A stretch of DNA of 64,000 nt from Bombyx mori (GCF_030269925.1 NC_085124.1:12896001-12960000); one strand, 5' to 3'; positions 35,196 through 47,238 are shown, numbered from the stretch's first letter. Notes: a model not told the origin generated them from the sequence alone. A program made the numbers and translations.

Positions 35196-37490
35196 TACTA
35201 AATATATTGTTTATGAGCTCTAATGTAATGAACTAAAATTTAAAGCCTTCAAAGGTAGGTAAATATCATTGGTAATGCTGGGAAGTTCTATTTTTGGTTG
35301 ATTACTCGAAAGAAACTTATTTCTATGTATGTATTACGTTTTGATTTTGTCTTGTCTAAAAGCAAAGGATCAAATGATGACAGTTAATATTATTAATTTT
35401 CTTTTAATCAAATTAACTTTATTAAAATAAGACTGATTAAATGCTGTTAGTGTTACTAGTAATCAAAATGAAATTCAATTCAAATCGTAGCCATCCGTAG
35501 CACTGCTACGAGACGTCTACGAGGAATTATGTAAATGTGAACACAAACAAACGAAAGAAAAGAACTATGCAAAATCAAAAGATTAATAAACCATTCCTTT
35601 TACTATGGAATTTCAATACCTAAATGAATGAGCATAAGCACGACTTTGCCATAATCACATCGCGTACATGCATCTCATAAATAAAACACAACATTACGCC
35701 GTAGACACATGAATTAATAAAGCCTAACTCCCTTAAAGGCTGCGTTTGTGGGGTGGAGGGGGAACTCTCCCAGGCGGTGGTGGGGGGTGAGGGGCGGCCG
35801 GCAAGATGGCGGCTGCATTGTCTAAGCCTTGATTAAGGCAGATTTAAGGGCTACCACACCACGCTTACATATTAATTATGTACTTAAGTTAACTGTACTT
35901 AGGAGTGAGATTTTTTTTCTTGTTTTCGGTTTTGCTTATGTATTTTACGCATTTTATAATTCACACAAAGCTTACATACGATTTTTAAATGATTTCGATG
36001 AGTTTGTTTCGTTTTTATTCTCAATATTAAATGTTTATCATTTTATTTACTTACATTAGTTTAATTATTATCATCAAATATATATAGTTAAATATTATAA
36101 AATTTAGGTATATATGGTAGCATTGTGTGTGTCCAGTCAAAATTTACCGAGCAAATTAATCTAGAGTTCGTGATAGTGAAATGAATGAATTAAGCCCACA
36201 GATAATTAATTATTAATTATGGATGTTAATTTAATGACAACAATGAGTACCTACGCGTATGTCAAAAAGCTACTCCGAGTTTTCTGAGTTATGTGTATTG
36301 GTAACAGACTTTAAAAGGGATAAGTCACCAAAAGAATGTGTAAAATAGTTATCGATTTTTGTAGTAATCTATTTACGCATGAAATTTTTTTAATTACAAA
36401 ATCTATACATAAAAAATAACGGAATGCATAACGAGAAAGCTAATTTTCGGCCGTCATTAAATTAGTAGTATTTTATTCGCTCAACAAAAGATCAATTAAA
36501 CGAACCAATGAAGAGCTTCATTAGGGGGGCCGTTAATTACATTTCAATAATTCAATTTTATAGTTTTTTAAACGTATAGTTTAATGTTTGATTCGAAACT
36601 AAGCAGCGAACGACACAGACAGACACAACAAGGCGATTATTTGAAATAATATCGGCAAATGGATTCTAATGTCACACAAGAGTGACTGACAAAATTATCT
36701 GCCTATTAACCACTCGCTTTGTGCTGCTCGCTTTCATCTCGCTGCTAAATGACACGAGGCATCCTCAGAAACCATTAGCAAAAGTGAAAAATACGATTTT
36801 TAAAAAGAGATCGTCGCTCACGTGCGATTCATGTTGTAATTTGCACTCCAAAACCATTAGTAATGACTTTTGACGTTTAGAAAATAATGACAGATGTCAT
36901 TCGAAGTTTATCCGTTTACCTAATGACTTAAGTAACTCTTTGCTCGTTGGCCGTTTGCAGGAACAAAAAAAAACGCAATTTGTTTCAAGTTATGCAGATT
37001 TTTCCTTTGAGTTTTGTTGTGAGAGGCTCAGTTAGTTGCAATTTCGTTCAGAACTGTCATTTAGTGCTTCATAGACTTATTTATGAAACTAAAAGACGCT
37101 TTGCTATTTTGTCTATTATAGAAGGGCTTAATTGTTAATTTTAATAGATAGGTAAGTTGCCACGCAACTAGACCAAATTTCGTTAAAGAAAGTTATTGCG
37201 TATATGTCGTTTTGAGATTAATCTCTAATATTAAATCCATGAAGTTTATTTAATAATTCTCAAAAACGATTGAAACAACAAATCACCTATTCCAAAAGCC
37301 TTAAACTATATGAATAAATGAAACCACAAGATCGAACTGTATTTCAATTCGACTAGTTATAATAGTCGAATCACGAATAATCCAGACTGTGTAATTTGGT
37401 AGTGCCTAATATAATAAATCTACTTATACCTGAACAAGCAAACGATACCCGAAATATTACCAAAACTTCAATTCGATCTTTAATCAACGA
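35196..37490. other. Vsx intron, no exon; G-rich patch
   Basis: Apart from the G-rich patch annotated at 35749-35813, this 2.3 kb holds no exon or repeat that I recognise. Confidence 0.35.
35749..35813 (+). promoter_or_regulatory. G-rich tract with YY1/Pho-like site
   Basis: Runs of G (GGGGTGGAGGG, TGGTGGGGGGTGAGGGG) precede AAGATGGCGGC at 35803, a match to the YY1/Pleiohomeotic-type core. It is the most GC-rich patch in this intron. G-quadruplex formation or Polycomb targeting is inference. Confidence 0.3.
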
Positions 37491-37925
37491 CTAGCGGCTC
37501 GCTCCGGCTCCGCTCGGGTCTTTAACAAAAATTTCAACGATATTTGACGTTGTTTTATTTTTTTAAATAAAAGAACACTCATTGCGGCATAACTATAATA
37601 GTTAGATATATGCTGTCGTGACACTTTTTGGAAATAATAATGTGTTCTACAAAGTCGTAGTACATTATTTTATTCTATCATCAATAGTTTTCGCAGGGCA
37701 CGCGACGTAAAGAATATTTTAGGTAATTTTTTTACACCTTGGGTTACATTATAGGAGTTTTAGTAAGGATCCCTAATTTTTTTCAAAAAACATTTTAGCC
37801 TATGTCACTCTAAAATAGTGTAGCTTCCAAACAATGACAGAATTTTTCAAATCGGTTCAGCAGCTTTGGAGCCTATTCAATACAACCAAACAAACAAACA
37901 AATCTTTCCTCTTTATAATATTAGT
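37491..37925 (-). mobile_element. Helitron-like element, family 5
   Basis: Minus-strand 3' end CTAG (37494-37491) follows GAGCCGAGCCGGAGC-like sequence; the 5' side has CTTTATAATATTAG. The TC start is lost or shifted. I associate this end type with a widespread moth repeat. Confidence 0.55.
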
Positions 37926-37981
37926 CAAAGTCAACGATTACCTTAGAAAATAACGTTAACGCTGGCCATGAATTGGTAATC

Positions 37982-38152
37982 TCTGGCCACTGAGTTTCTC
38001 GCCGGATCTTCTCAGTGGGCCGCGTTTCCGATCCGGTGGTAGATTCTGGGAAGCACTGCTCTTGCTAGGGTCAGTGTTAGCAACACTCCGGTTTGAGCCC
38101 CGTGAGCTCACCTACACGTTAGGGCGAACCTGAAATAGCCTCTCAAAAAAAA
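37982..38152 (+). mobile_element. Interspersed repeat family B
   Basis: Near-consensus copy ending in CCTCTCAAAAAAAA, truncated just before the usual AGGTAGG end. Confidence 0.72.
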
Positions 38153-38876
38153 AGGTAATCTCATCCCTCATCTTTGCATTGAGAGCGGAGTTGCTATTCT
38201 ACACAGAAGCCCGGCTAAGTATAAACACCAAAACAATGCAAACCCCAATTATTCACGTGAAACTATCCGTTCTAACTGGTCATTAGGAGACGGGCCCCGC
38301 AGTTTGATTTGTTCGCTCGTACATTAGCGGTACTGCGCTCAGAAACTTCGGTCGTTAGCGCCTCCATAGCACGATACACGCTTGCGAATGTTCATTTGCG
38401 AGTAATTAAATGAGGATTATTATTATATTTTTGGTGCGATTGGATTTCGTTCATTGCGTATGGAAACAGTAGTGCAAGGTAGATATGGGGAAGAGGTAGA
38501 CCGAAGAAGATATGGAGATATGTGTGAATGACGCTCACCACTGGCCAGTTTCGATTCTCCGACTGAATGTCTTTGTGAAAGATAATGGAGATACACTTGT
38601 TTTTGTCACGCATGTGCTTGTTATACTTGCGAGAAAATCCCCGCTTGTTTCCCCGCTTATTTGTGAGCATATAACAAACAAGAAAAATAATATAATATAA
38701 ATGGTAATAAAATTAATAATCAAGCCTTCGTCCTTTTCGATATATTTACCTTTTCTATTAGTAAACTCTATACCAATTATTAGCAGTAGCATTAAAGATT
38801 TTCCTCCCGCGTCATTTTTCTGTCAAAGATTTCACGATAACACGCAAACCTTAAAGAACTCCCAACACAAACCGTT
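38153..38876. other. Vsx intron; small LINE relic
   Basis: 38466-38535 matches the RTE-like element of 7325-7510 (GTAGTGCAAGGTAGA, GACCGAAGAAGATATGG). The rest is unrecognised. Confidence 0.4.
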
Positions 38877-39327
38877 TTTTATTTTTTTATTTTTATTGCT
38901 TAGATGGGTGGACGAGCTCACAGCCCACCTGGTGTTAAGTGGTTACTGGAGCCCATAGACATCTACAACGTAGACGCGCCACTCACCTTGAGATACAAGT
39001 TCTAAAGTCTCAGTATAGTTACAACGGCTGCCCTACCCTTCAAACTGAAACGCATTACTGCTTCACGGCAGAAATAGGCAGGGCGGTGGTACCTATCCGC
39101 GCAGACTCACAAGTGGTCCTATCACCAGTAATTACGCAAATTATAATTTTGCGGGTTTGATTTTTATTACACAATATTATTCCTTCACCGTGGAAGTCAA
39201 TCTTGAACATTTGTTGAGTACGTATTTCATTAGAAAAATTGGTACCCGCCTGCGGGATTCGAACTCCGTTACATCGCTTCAATACGAATGCACCGGATGT
39301 CTTATCCTTTAGGCCACGACTACTTCT
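38877..39327 (-). mobile_element. Bm1 SINE, full length
   Basis: Minus-strand copy from a T-rich tail to the tRNA-like head (AGGCCACGACTA). Confidence 0.9.
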
Positions 39328-40195
39328 AAGCTTTTCTAAACTCGACTAATAAACTCTCGTCCCTATAAAGCTCAATCTAATTTTCCAGTCTCGAATCTTC
39401 TGATAACAACATCATACATCACTGCTTCTTCGTTATATACAAAACTTCTCGATTACACATTCGGAGCGTACGACGTTGAAGTCATAAAAATCTCGTAAAG
39501 TTACTACAAGTGGATATTAAAATGCGCCTTACGACTCGAACATACGGACGTTTTGAAGGCGGTTGGGTTTTCGAATTTTCCAACATGCGCCTTTTTTTTG
39601 TTCCACCGGGAGTTAAACAGTCCTACCACCATTAAAAAATACAATTTAAACCACTCTTTTGCAAACCACTAAATGTATCTATATATCTATCAGAATCACG
39701 TGAACTATAATGACATACCTAAGTCAGAGATATTCATAACGGTAAGCTTTTGTGTCTGTTGTTCAAATTGTACGAATAGTTATGCATTTTTCTTCTTCCT
39801 TTTATTCATCCAGTATATTAGATGACCAACCGTTAAAAGTATTGCACGTTCGGGCGATAAATTTACAGTTGAGATAAACCCATGTATGCTCGGAATGTTT
39901 TTTTATGTGTTATTTATTCACATAGTGAGGTGCTGAGATCCTAAATAATTGATGTTTTGTTTTTTTAATATATCCACATCCATTTGGCACTGAATCTTTT
40001 AGTCTTCTTCTGCAATAATTTTATAATAAATTACATAAAAAATAACTTTATAAAAAAGGAATCATTGCATAAATTGGCAGAAATGCGAGACTTCATTCAA
40101 CTATTTTGTGGATTCAAATATCATTTTTGATTCAAGATAGTATTTTCAACACTAAATTGATTCGTTAAACGGTCACAGTAAACTCATAAATTTTA
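39328..40195. other. Vsx intron, nothing recognised
   Basis: AT-rich, no exon or repeat seen. Confidence 0.35.
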
Positions 40196-40527
40196 TTTTA
40201 TTGCATAGACGGATAAATGAAATAACAGTTGTTACCGGAGTCCATATACATTACAACATGTCATTGTATGACGCCATTTACCCCGAGACATACGACCTAT
40301 GTCTAAATCGTATACGTATAGCTGTTATGTAACTGCAACATCCTACAAACCGAAACATATTACTGCTTTGCGTTAGAAATAGGGAAAGTGGTATGTACCC
40401 GCGCGGGTATCCGATTTTTATTACCCGATATTATTACTTCAGTATGAAGTCATGCTCTCACTAAGTACGTATTTCATTTGAATAATTTTAACTGGGATTT
40501 CAACTGCCGCATAGTCGCATCTATTGA
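40196..40527 (-). mobile_element. Old, strongly diverged Bm1 copy
   Basis: Order of landmarks (TTATTGCATAGACGG, ACCGAAACATATTACTGC, TACCCGCGCGG, ATTACTTCAG, TACGTATTTCATT) follows Bm1 but with many substitutions. Confidence 0.65.
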
Positions 40528-40712
40528 TTTTTTTCCTACCTATTGGCTGGTAGCCTAAGAGGCTATTACAGCTACGCCAGGACGGGTAGGTGAACTCACG
40601 GGCTCAACCTGAGAGAATTTGCTAACACTAAGCCCTAGCAAGAGAAGTCGAGTCTACCACCGGATCGGAATCGCGATCCACTGAGAAGATCCGGCGAGAA
40701 ACTCAGTGGGCT
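40528..40712 (-). mobile_element. Interspersed repeat family B
   Basis: Minus-strand copy directly abutting the old Bm1 relic. Confidence 0.7.
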
Positions 40713-40732
40713 ATCTCTTGATAAAAGTAGTG

Positions 40733-40823
40733 TCTAATAATAATAATAAATAAATAAATACTAAATAAAAATATAATAAATAAATAAATACTAAATAAAA
40801 ATATAATAAATAAATAAATACTA
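40733..40823. repeat. AT-rich minisatellite
   Basis: Tandem units of about 37-39 bp built from AATAAATAAATAAATACTA and AATAAAAATATA. The minus-strand frame here reads repeated IYLFIIFLFS and is an artefact of the repeat. Confidence 0.75.
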
Positions 40824-40977
40824 CAGGCCATGACGACTTTAATAACTGCATTTAACTGGGCCTTGAGCAAATCTACACGCCTCATCTCGACCATTCCCAC
40901 TGATAGCTATATTTACTTGCCAATTCGGAACTCAAATATAAATAAACTAGGTTTTACTAGGTTAATGAAGTTGCGGT

Positions 40978-41256
40978 CATTTACGTAGAAGTTGAAAATA
41001 TTTTCGAATAATAGAATGCTAAGGAGCTATTTAAGGTATCAAATCACGCTTTTTTAGCGACTTCAAGAGAGGAGGTTCAATTCGACCACCAATTTTTTTA
41101 TCTATGTATGTACTTACCCGTATGTAGCCTATACCCTTCCTCAATAAATGGGTTATCTAATACTGAAAGATTTTTTCAAATCGGACCAGTAGTTCCTGAG
41201 ATTAGCGCGTTCAACCAAACAAACAAACTCTTCAGCTTTATAATATTAAGTATAGA
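40978..41256 (-). mobile_element. Helitron-like element, family 4, 3'-truncated
   Basis: Minus-strand start TCTATACTTAATATTATAAA after A; matches 55144-55455 in opposite orientation but lacks the CTAG end. Confidence 0.65.
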
Positions 41257-41355
41257 TTATCTATTACGTCAACTCTACCTAGCGAGCAACAACCAAGCTC
41301 TTTAAGTGGAGTTTGAAAAGTTTTTTTTATGAATTTAAAGTGTTTTATTATTCAG

Positions 41356-41477
41356 GAATGCACCGAAAATCGATAGAGGCAGCTCGTCACCTCAAGGAAT
41401 CAGGGTCGGAACGGGAGGGATCTGAACCGGAAGCGGACAGGGCAACGTCTACTTCTCCACATCCTCACGAAAATCAG
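41356..41477 (+). CDS. Vsx: Vsx homeobox gene, linker exon after CVC domain
   Basis: The exon follows an ATTATTCAG acceptor and ends before GTCAGT. Its first two bases complete the glycine codon split with the previous exon, giving the family motif LLG-MHRKS that closes the CVC domain (vertebrate proteins have MHKKS here). The 40 residues that follow are charged and low in complexity: IEAARHLKES, then a Glu/Ser/Arg stretch and a Thr/Ser/Pro/His stretch, so a disordered linker is likely. The exon ends in phase 0. A truncated Helitron lies about 100 bp upstream and a Bm1 SINE begins within 40 bp downstream. Confidence 0.9.
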
Positions 41478-41513
41478 GTCAGTGCTCGTCTTTATATGCT
41501 TCAATAACAAAAT

Positions 41514-41731
41514 TAGGTACCACCACCCTGCCTATTTCTGCCGTGAAGCAACAATGCGTTTCGGTTTGAAGGGCGGGGCAGCCGTTGTGACTATACTGAG
41601 ACCTTAGAACTGATATCTTAAGGTGGGTGGCGCATTTACGTCGTAGATGTCTATGGGCTCCAGTAACCACTTAACACCAGGTGGGCTGTGAACTCGTCCA
41701 CCCATCTAAGCAATAAAAAAAATTTGGTATA
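41514..41731 (+). mobile_element. Bm1 SINE, 5'-truncated, beside a Vsx exon
   Basis: Starts at AGGTACCACCACCCTGCC, 37 bp after the exon donor, and ends in an A tail. Confidence 0.87.
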
Positions 41732-42386
41732 AACAAAAATTGCATTATTCTTTTTTATGATTAAAGTAGCAAAATTATCATTATATTTTCAATGTTTATA
41801 TAGTACATTGCCAAACACGCTGGAGGAAATGTCCAGCTTTTCTCCCGCGGTGCACATACTATTTTTTCTCCTACCAGGCCGAAAGTTCGTGAAGTACCGA
41901 GCCGGGGTCCAGGGGCGAAACCCTGGCCGGTGGTAGGGAGGGCGGATGTTACTATAGGTGGTTAAATTGGATAAGTGCCTTAGCACATGGACGACATTAC
42001 ATGCCACGAGGGATAAGGACCAAACTTACTAAATTAATCATACTTTTATAATGTAATTTCGGGTTTGTAAATATTTTCATTAAATGATTTCGAACGTTTC
42101 AACAAGTTTTTGTTTCCGCGGTCACGGAGGATTGGAATTAATATTCTCATGAAACCAGCATATTCTAGTTTTAATTGCGATAGTTTTTGTAGGAATGTCT
42201 TTCCAAGAATTTACATTGAAATGCTAAAATTGTTATTCCAGTTCCAATTGTTAGTCTGAATTGCATTCCACAATGAGTTCCACCTACGGTGATATTGTTT
42301 GTAGAAGCTTTTGATAGTACTTTTATTGGAAATAATCTTACACGGCTTACAAAACTTGTGCACTACATTTGGACCGGCGATCTACC
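41732..42386. other. Vsx intron, nothing recognised
   Basis: A GC-richer patch at 41875-41950 (GAGCCGGGGTCCAGGGGCG) is unassigned. Confidence 0.35.
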
Positions 42387-42592
42387 TTTTTTTAAGTGGT
42401 TAATGAAGCCCATAGACATCTATAACTTAAATGCGCCACCCACCTTGAGATATAAGTTCTAAGGCCTCAAGTATACTTACAATGGCTGCCCCGCCTTTCA
42501 AACTGAAACGCATTACTGCTTCACGGCAGAAATAGGTAGGATGGTGGTACCTACCCGTGCAGACTCACAAGAGATCCTACCACCAGTAATCT
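42387..42592 (-). mobile_element. Bm1 SINE, both ends truncated
   Basis: Minus-strand copy starting inside the 3' region at TTTAAGTGGTTAATG and ending CCTACCACCAGTAAT. Confidence 0.83.
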
Positions 42593-42804
42593 ACTCCTAG
42601 TCTAACTGTTTGTACCGGCGTATCTATGTATATTCCAGCAAAATGTAGGAACTAACGCGTAGACTTTAAGTACTTTTGCTCTGTGTGTTTGGTCCAGCTC
42701 ACGGGTAACCGGGCAACGGGTACTAAGAAAATACCGAAGCTCGGAAGTCTAGGGGATCGATTGTTGCTGGCGGTTGCATAAACCGGGCTGGGAGTTAGCC
42801 CAAC

Positions 42805-43183
42805 CAGAGGTGGATTATCCGTAAGGCAAACTAGGCACGTGCCTAGGGGCGCGTAGTTACAAAGGGCGCACTAGCCCAGAATTTTTTAATCAATAAAGAA
42901 AATAACATACCTATCGACGAATAAGAACTAAATGATGATCTATAATCTAAATCTTCTGTCGCCCCTCGTGATTTCTTCACAGTTATAACGTCATATTTCA
43001 TTCGCGCATTAGCTTAAGTAATACTCTTGGTCTACTAAAGTCCAGGGTTTGATGATACAACGTCATCGTAATTACAAAAACAACTAGTTAAAGTTTATAG
43101 TATTATGATGGCCATTTATGGCCGGTACAGGGGCGCCGATAAAGTGATTGCCCAGGGCGCTCTGGACCTTTAATCCGCCACTG
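42805..43183. mobile_element. hAT-type MITE, 379 bp
   Basis: Ends CAGAGGTGGATTA and, inverted, CAGTGGCGGATTA are hAT-like. Flanks AGCCCAAC (42797-42804) and AGCCCACC (43184-43191) match at 7 of 8 positions, as an aged 8-bp target duplication. GGCGCCGA/GGGGCGC sequences extend the inverted repeat. No transposase remains. Confidence 0.78.
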
Positions 43184-43306
43184 AGCCCACCTACCTGTTC
43201 AAAGTCACGCGTGCGGTCATAGCTCTGCGCTTAAAGAAGATAAGTCACCTCCTCTATTCGATTATTTTCGTTATTGAATGTAGCTATGATATTTTTGTGT
43301 TACCAG

Positions 43307-43480
43307 GCGCAGAGCTCTCCAGCGAGCAGTACTACTGCATCGTCGTCGGCTAGGGGTCGAGCGTCGCCCGACCCAGCGCGCGACGACCCCGACGCCTTCC
43401 GCAACAACAGCATCGCCTGTCTGCGGGCCAAGGCGCAAGAGCACCAGGCTAGAATACTCTCCAATAACTTACTTATGCAG
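43307..43480 (+). CDS. Vsx: Vsx homeobox gene, OAR-motif exon
   Basis: The 58-codon exon is in phase 0 at both ends, with acceptor TTACCAG and donor GTACGT. It starts with a Ser/Ala/Thr-rich, probably disordered stretch (about residues 1-30 of the exon) and then encodes FRNNSIACLRAKAQEHQARI, the conserved C-terminal OAR/RAR-type motif of paired-like homeoproteins; insect Vsx proteins have nearly this sequence. In the family the motif modulates activity, but its effect here is not visible from sequence. GC content and codon use are higher than in the AT-rich introns, as expected of a constrained exon. Confidence 0.93.
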
Positions 43481-43649
43481 GTACGTCCTTCGTCTTTTTG
43501 TTAGGTGAGCTACAGATTCGGAAATCTAACGTGAAACGTGCCTTAGTGACAGCAATGAGTCTCGTAGAAGCTAGAAAACATCACAGTACTAAGTAGAAAG
43601 ATGTTTAAAGCCAGAGCTTTGCAGTAAAATACAGGAAATACGATGGCGC

Positions 43650-43895
43650 AGTGTGTTTAGTACCCCGGTAAAGATGGGATCCCTTTTTACAAGTACTCAT
43701 TAAGAGATCTCGTGGACGAATCCCCATGCGCTGGACTGATCAGGTGAAAGACCTTACTGAAACCCCACTTAACGAGTGTGTGCGCCAGGCCTCGGTTCGT
43801 AAACTATGGAAAACATCTGTCGAGGCTTTAATAAGCAAGAATTCCACATGACCACGACTGCTCTGCCAGGAGCAACCGATTATGATGATGATAAA
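43650..43895 (+). pseudogene. LINE C-terminal remnant in Vsx intron
   Basis: The frame reads RGRIPMRWTDQVKDLTETPL, then ECVRQASVRKLWKTSVEAL, and ends with a TATGATGATGATA tail. It is a LINE protein C terminus of another family than 28085-28248. Confidence 0.75.
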
Positions 43896-44110
43896 GTAGG
43901 ACAGTCGCGATTCCAATACCTACTGTAATACTTCGAGATTAAGTCTCTTTGACATTTACGTTATAAAAGTATATTACTGCTATTAACGGCAGAAGAATTA
44001 ATAATATAGAGTGCCTTCTCGGACTCGCAGAAATTAAGTTAAAATTACCTACACATAAATAAAGTCTCTAATGAAAAATAATCTAATGTTTTCCATTCTA
44101 CTAATTCCAG

Positions 44111-44233
44111 GTCCGTGGCCTAACTCGCACTCCGATCAGCACTCCTAATGCGGAAGACGACGGTCCCGGAGACATAGACGTGGGCACGGAGCAACCACTG
44201 GATACCACGACCCATCCCGCGCATTTGTATTGA
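44111..44233 (+). CDS. Vsx: Vsx homeobox gene, last coding exon
   Basis: The exon begins after TAATTCCAG in phase 0 and encodes 40 residues before TGA at 44231-44233. The tail has TRTPISTPN, an acidic patch (EDDGPGDIDV) and ends in HPAHLY. The start VRGL continues the ending of the OAR exon (LLMQ-VRG), as in other insect Vsx proteins. Together the four exons total 594 bp, 197 codons plus stop, with every phase matching. I do not recognise a motif in the tail beyond its acidity. Confidence 0.88.
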   Translation, partial: VRGLTRTPISTPNAEDDGPGDIDVGTEQPLDTTTHPAHLY

Positions 44234-46645
44234 CAGACCTATTGACAGCTCAACGTAATGACATATTGACGCGCTGGTTTGACATAATCAAAGATGTCGG
44301 CGACGGAGTCCAGATTGACGCGGATCAAAAGAGCGCTCTTGATTTTTATTTTACTATAATAATAAACGTTATTTTTAGTATGTACAAAACTTTGTTTATT
44401 CAAAATCGTTGATAGAATTCGTAACAAAGTTGTATATAAATACTCCACTGATAGAGCTGTCTACATAAACAAACTGAAATCCTTGTCTACAGTTTATCGA
44501 GTCGAGTCTGCACAATGTTATGCACAAAAACATAAATGCATATTTGCAATTATGCACAACTATGCGAGTGCACTATGAAATGCATTCGCGTTCTATGCGA
44601 GATTTTTTGTTGCGAAAATTCTACCATCGATTCTTCTAAGAGCTTTAGCACATACCTACTATAAATAACGTGAGTGTATTATAAATTTCAGCACGCGATA
44701 AAATGTTCATGTTCTCTGTCTTTGGTTATATTATTGTATAAACTGCAATTCACTCCACTGTAACAACTAACAGTCCGCATGACCAGCGCCTTTCAAACTA
44801 CGGATTCAACTCAAGTGTAATTATGTAAATTATTGTTACGCGTATTTAAATGAATCCTCTTCGTGCAATACATTTAGTTAAGTATTTATCTGCAGTAGGA
44901 TTGAGATAGGATTGTATAAAGTTTCCAGTTCTTAGATTATTTGGCGAGTCGACGTGGGAACGATTCGGAGTCTAAAGCATGATTTAAATGACAGTTAATA
45001 AGTTTGACAGATGTCTTAATGTGTCATGACATTACCACAGATCCAGAAAACGGGTGATTCAAACATTTATTTTGTTTAAGAATCGCTTAGTATACAATAC
45101 ATTTTATTATGGTTCTTTTTTACCACGAAAGTATTGAAATTCCGCTTCACACCTTTGCTTAAGTGAACATGAAAGATTTAGGTATAACACACGTTTCTTT
45201 ATTTTTTCTTGTCTCGTTCTGTCGACTCGTACCAAAAATTAATTGTATAAATTAAGAAAACTAGTTCAATATTTTGTGCCCTGTTGTAGTTTTAAAGCGA
45301 AAGACTATGTAAATTGTTTAAGATGTAACACTGTGTTTCCACAGTCTAGTTTGGCTGGACATGACGGCTGATGTATATATTATACATTCAGTGTCGTGGT
45401 TACCAACAAAAGAAATCGACTGTGAAAATACGGTGTTAATGTTGGTGGTACTAAATAGTTTGTAAGTGTGCCGTTTTAATGTTTGTGATGCTGACTACAA
45501 AGTAACCAATGCTTGTGTTACTTTTTTTCTGATCAAAATAAAAGCTATAACCTATATACCTACTTTTTATAGCTACAATTTCACTTGTAAAACCTCTTTG
45601 TAAGCGCTTTTGAGAAATTCGGACTTAAAAAAGTGAGAATCTTTCTAAGCAGTCAGCATCACAAATTGGTGAAACTCAAACAAATGGCAAGCAAATCTTC
45701 TCGTATCGAACGAAATCACACATCGAAAACATTCCAAGAAAAGACTTTACCTTAAAAATTATAAAAGAATTTTCTATAAGTTTCATGTCACCTTTCTTTA
45801 AAATAAAAATATGTTGAAATTAAAGAGATACAACAGATCTAACGGATGTTACAGGAACTAAGGTTGCATGAAACTAGATATCGTAGACAGCGATAAATTA
45901 AAAAAAAAAACAGACATTCTCAACGAAAATTTCACGGTATTTTATAATTTTAATTTAAACAAAATGGCCGTTTTTTTCATTGTTCTGGTTGTTATGTTTC
46001 ACGTATTTTGGCTAATCTAATGTTAGTGTTCTCTTGCTACAATAACGTTTTTAATAAATTACATGTATCTCTGTGACCATTCTATTTTATAGACATTGTT
46101 ATTTTGGTTTATCGCATCATGTATTTCTGTAACTCTATGGTAGATTAACCGATTAAAATAAAATGCTTTAAAAAAGTCTTTTTTTAAATAGCACACTATT
46201 CATCTTTAACGATCGCGTGATATTTGAATTTGTTTGATTAAACCTTATTTTGTATATTTCCGATAGCGAAACAATGAACGTAGATACTTTAATGATAATA
46301 CTATATGTACTTACACGATTACGTCATAGAAATGTAATATATTTATTAAATTAAACAAGTATAAGTAACGTTCATCGTTATACTTAAGAATTATTTCGAT
46401 GAAATAAATATGTATAAAATACAAATTATGCAGTTTTAATTGTCATTTCGAAGTACACTTTATTAAGCTAATGTTACCCAGCAGAAGTTCTCTTCTTCGT
46501 TTTCTTTTTGACAATATGGCCATTGTTGCCATTTACGAAATACGAACCCGATAAGACACGTCCAGCTTACTTACAAACGCACGGGGCACCTTATCCTTTA
46601 GACCACGGCAATTTTCCCAGACATCTGCTGTTTGCTAGATGCTTT
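44234..46645. other. Vsx 3' UTR and intergenic DNA
   Basis: No exon or repeat recognised. The transcript end is unknown: AATAAA occurs at 44361, 45537 and 46157, and DNA up to one of these is probably 3' UTR. Confidence 0.45.
44361..44366 (+). terminator. Candidate polyadenylation signal of Vsx
   Basis: AATAAA lies 128 bp after the Vsx stop codon and is the first canonical signal downstream. Further AATAAA hexamers at 45537 and 46157 could serve longer 3' UTRs; such hexamers are common by chance in this AT-rich DNA. Confidence 0.4.
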
Positions 46646-46992
46646 TTTTTTTCCCCTACCTATGCTGATAGCTTGAGAGGCTATTTCAGCTTCACCCTAG
46701 CGTGTAGGTGAGCTCACGGGGCTCAAACCGGAGTGTTGCTAACACTGACCCTAGCAAGAGCAGTGCTTCGCAGAATCCACTACCGGATCGGAAATGCGAC
46801 CCATTGAGAAGGTCCGGCAAGAAACTCAGTGAACTGTGTCTGTGGGTTAATTCGCTCATCGAGCACTTCGTCACAAGCGACGGGTTCGACGAGGACGTAC
46901 ACCGGTGCTTATGGTACCTAAAGGACCGTTAATAGATCGGGAGGTTTCATAATGAAGTGTTATGGGCGACGTCGACTATTTACCATTCGGTC
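46646..46992 (-). mobile_element. Interspersed repeat family B, long copy
   Basis: Shares the 5' extension of the copy at 10084-10440 (ATTCGGTCTACAGGATC). A minus-strand and a plus-strand frame here have no domain. Confidence 0.7.
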
Positions 46993-47238
46993 TACAGGAT
47001 CTAATCTAGATGTTGTTAATAAACCACCATTATCACACATTTATACCTGAATAATCACAAAATCAACAATATACAACAATCGACACAATTCAACCCAACA
47101 AAAAGTTAAATGAACAGTACCTACAGTAGCATTCTGCCAACAAAACGTACCTATATCTGAAGTATTTTATAAATGGAAAACACTGAAAAAAATTGTTATC
47201 ACACACAATTCGGACTTGTTTGATTCTGACCCGTGACG

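Noticed and set aside
40733..40823. CRISPR-like direct repeats
   Set aside because: The units are contiguous AT-rich minisatellite without spacers, in a eukaryotic genome.
41313..41507. Independent 64-codon gene
   Set aside because: The frame is the Vsx linker exon plus flanking intron; its first ATG is upstream of the acceptor.
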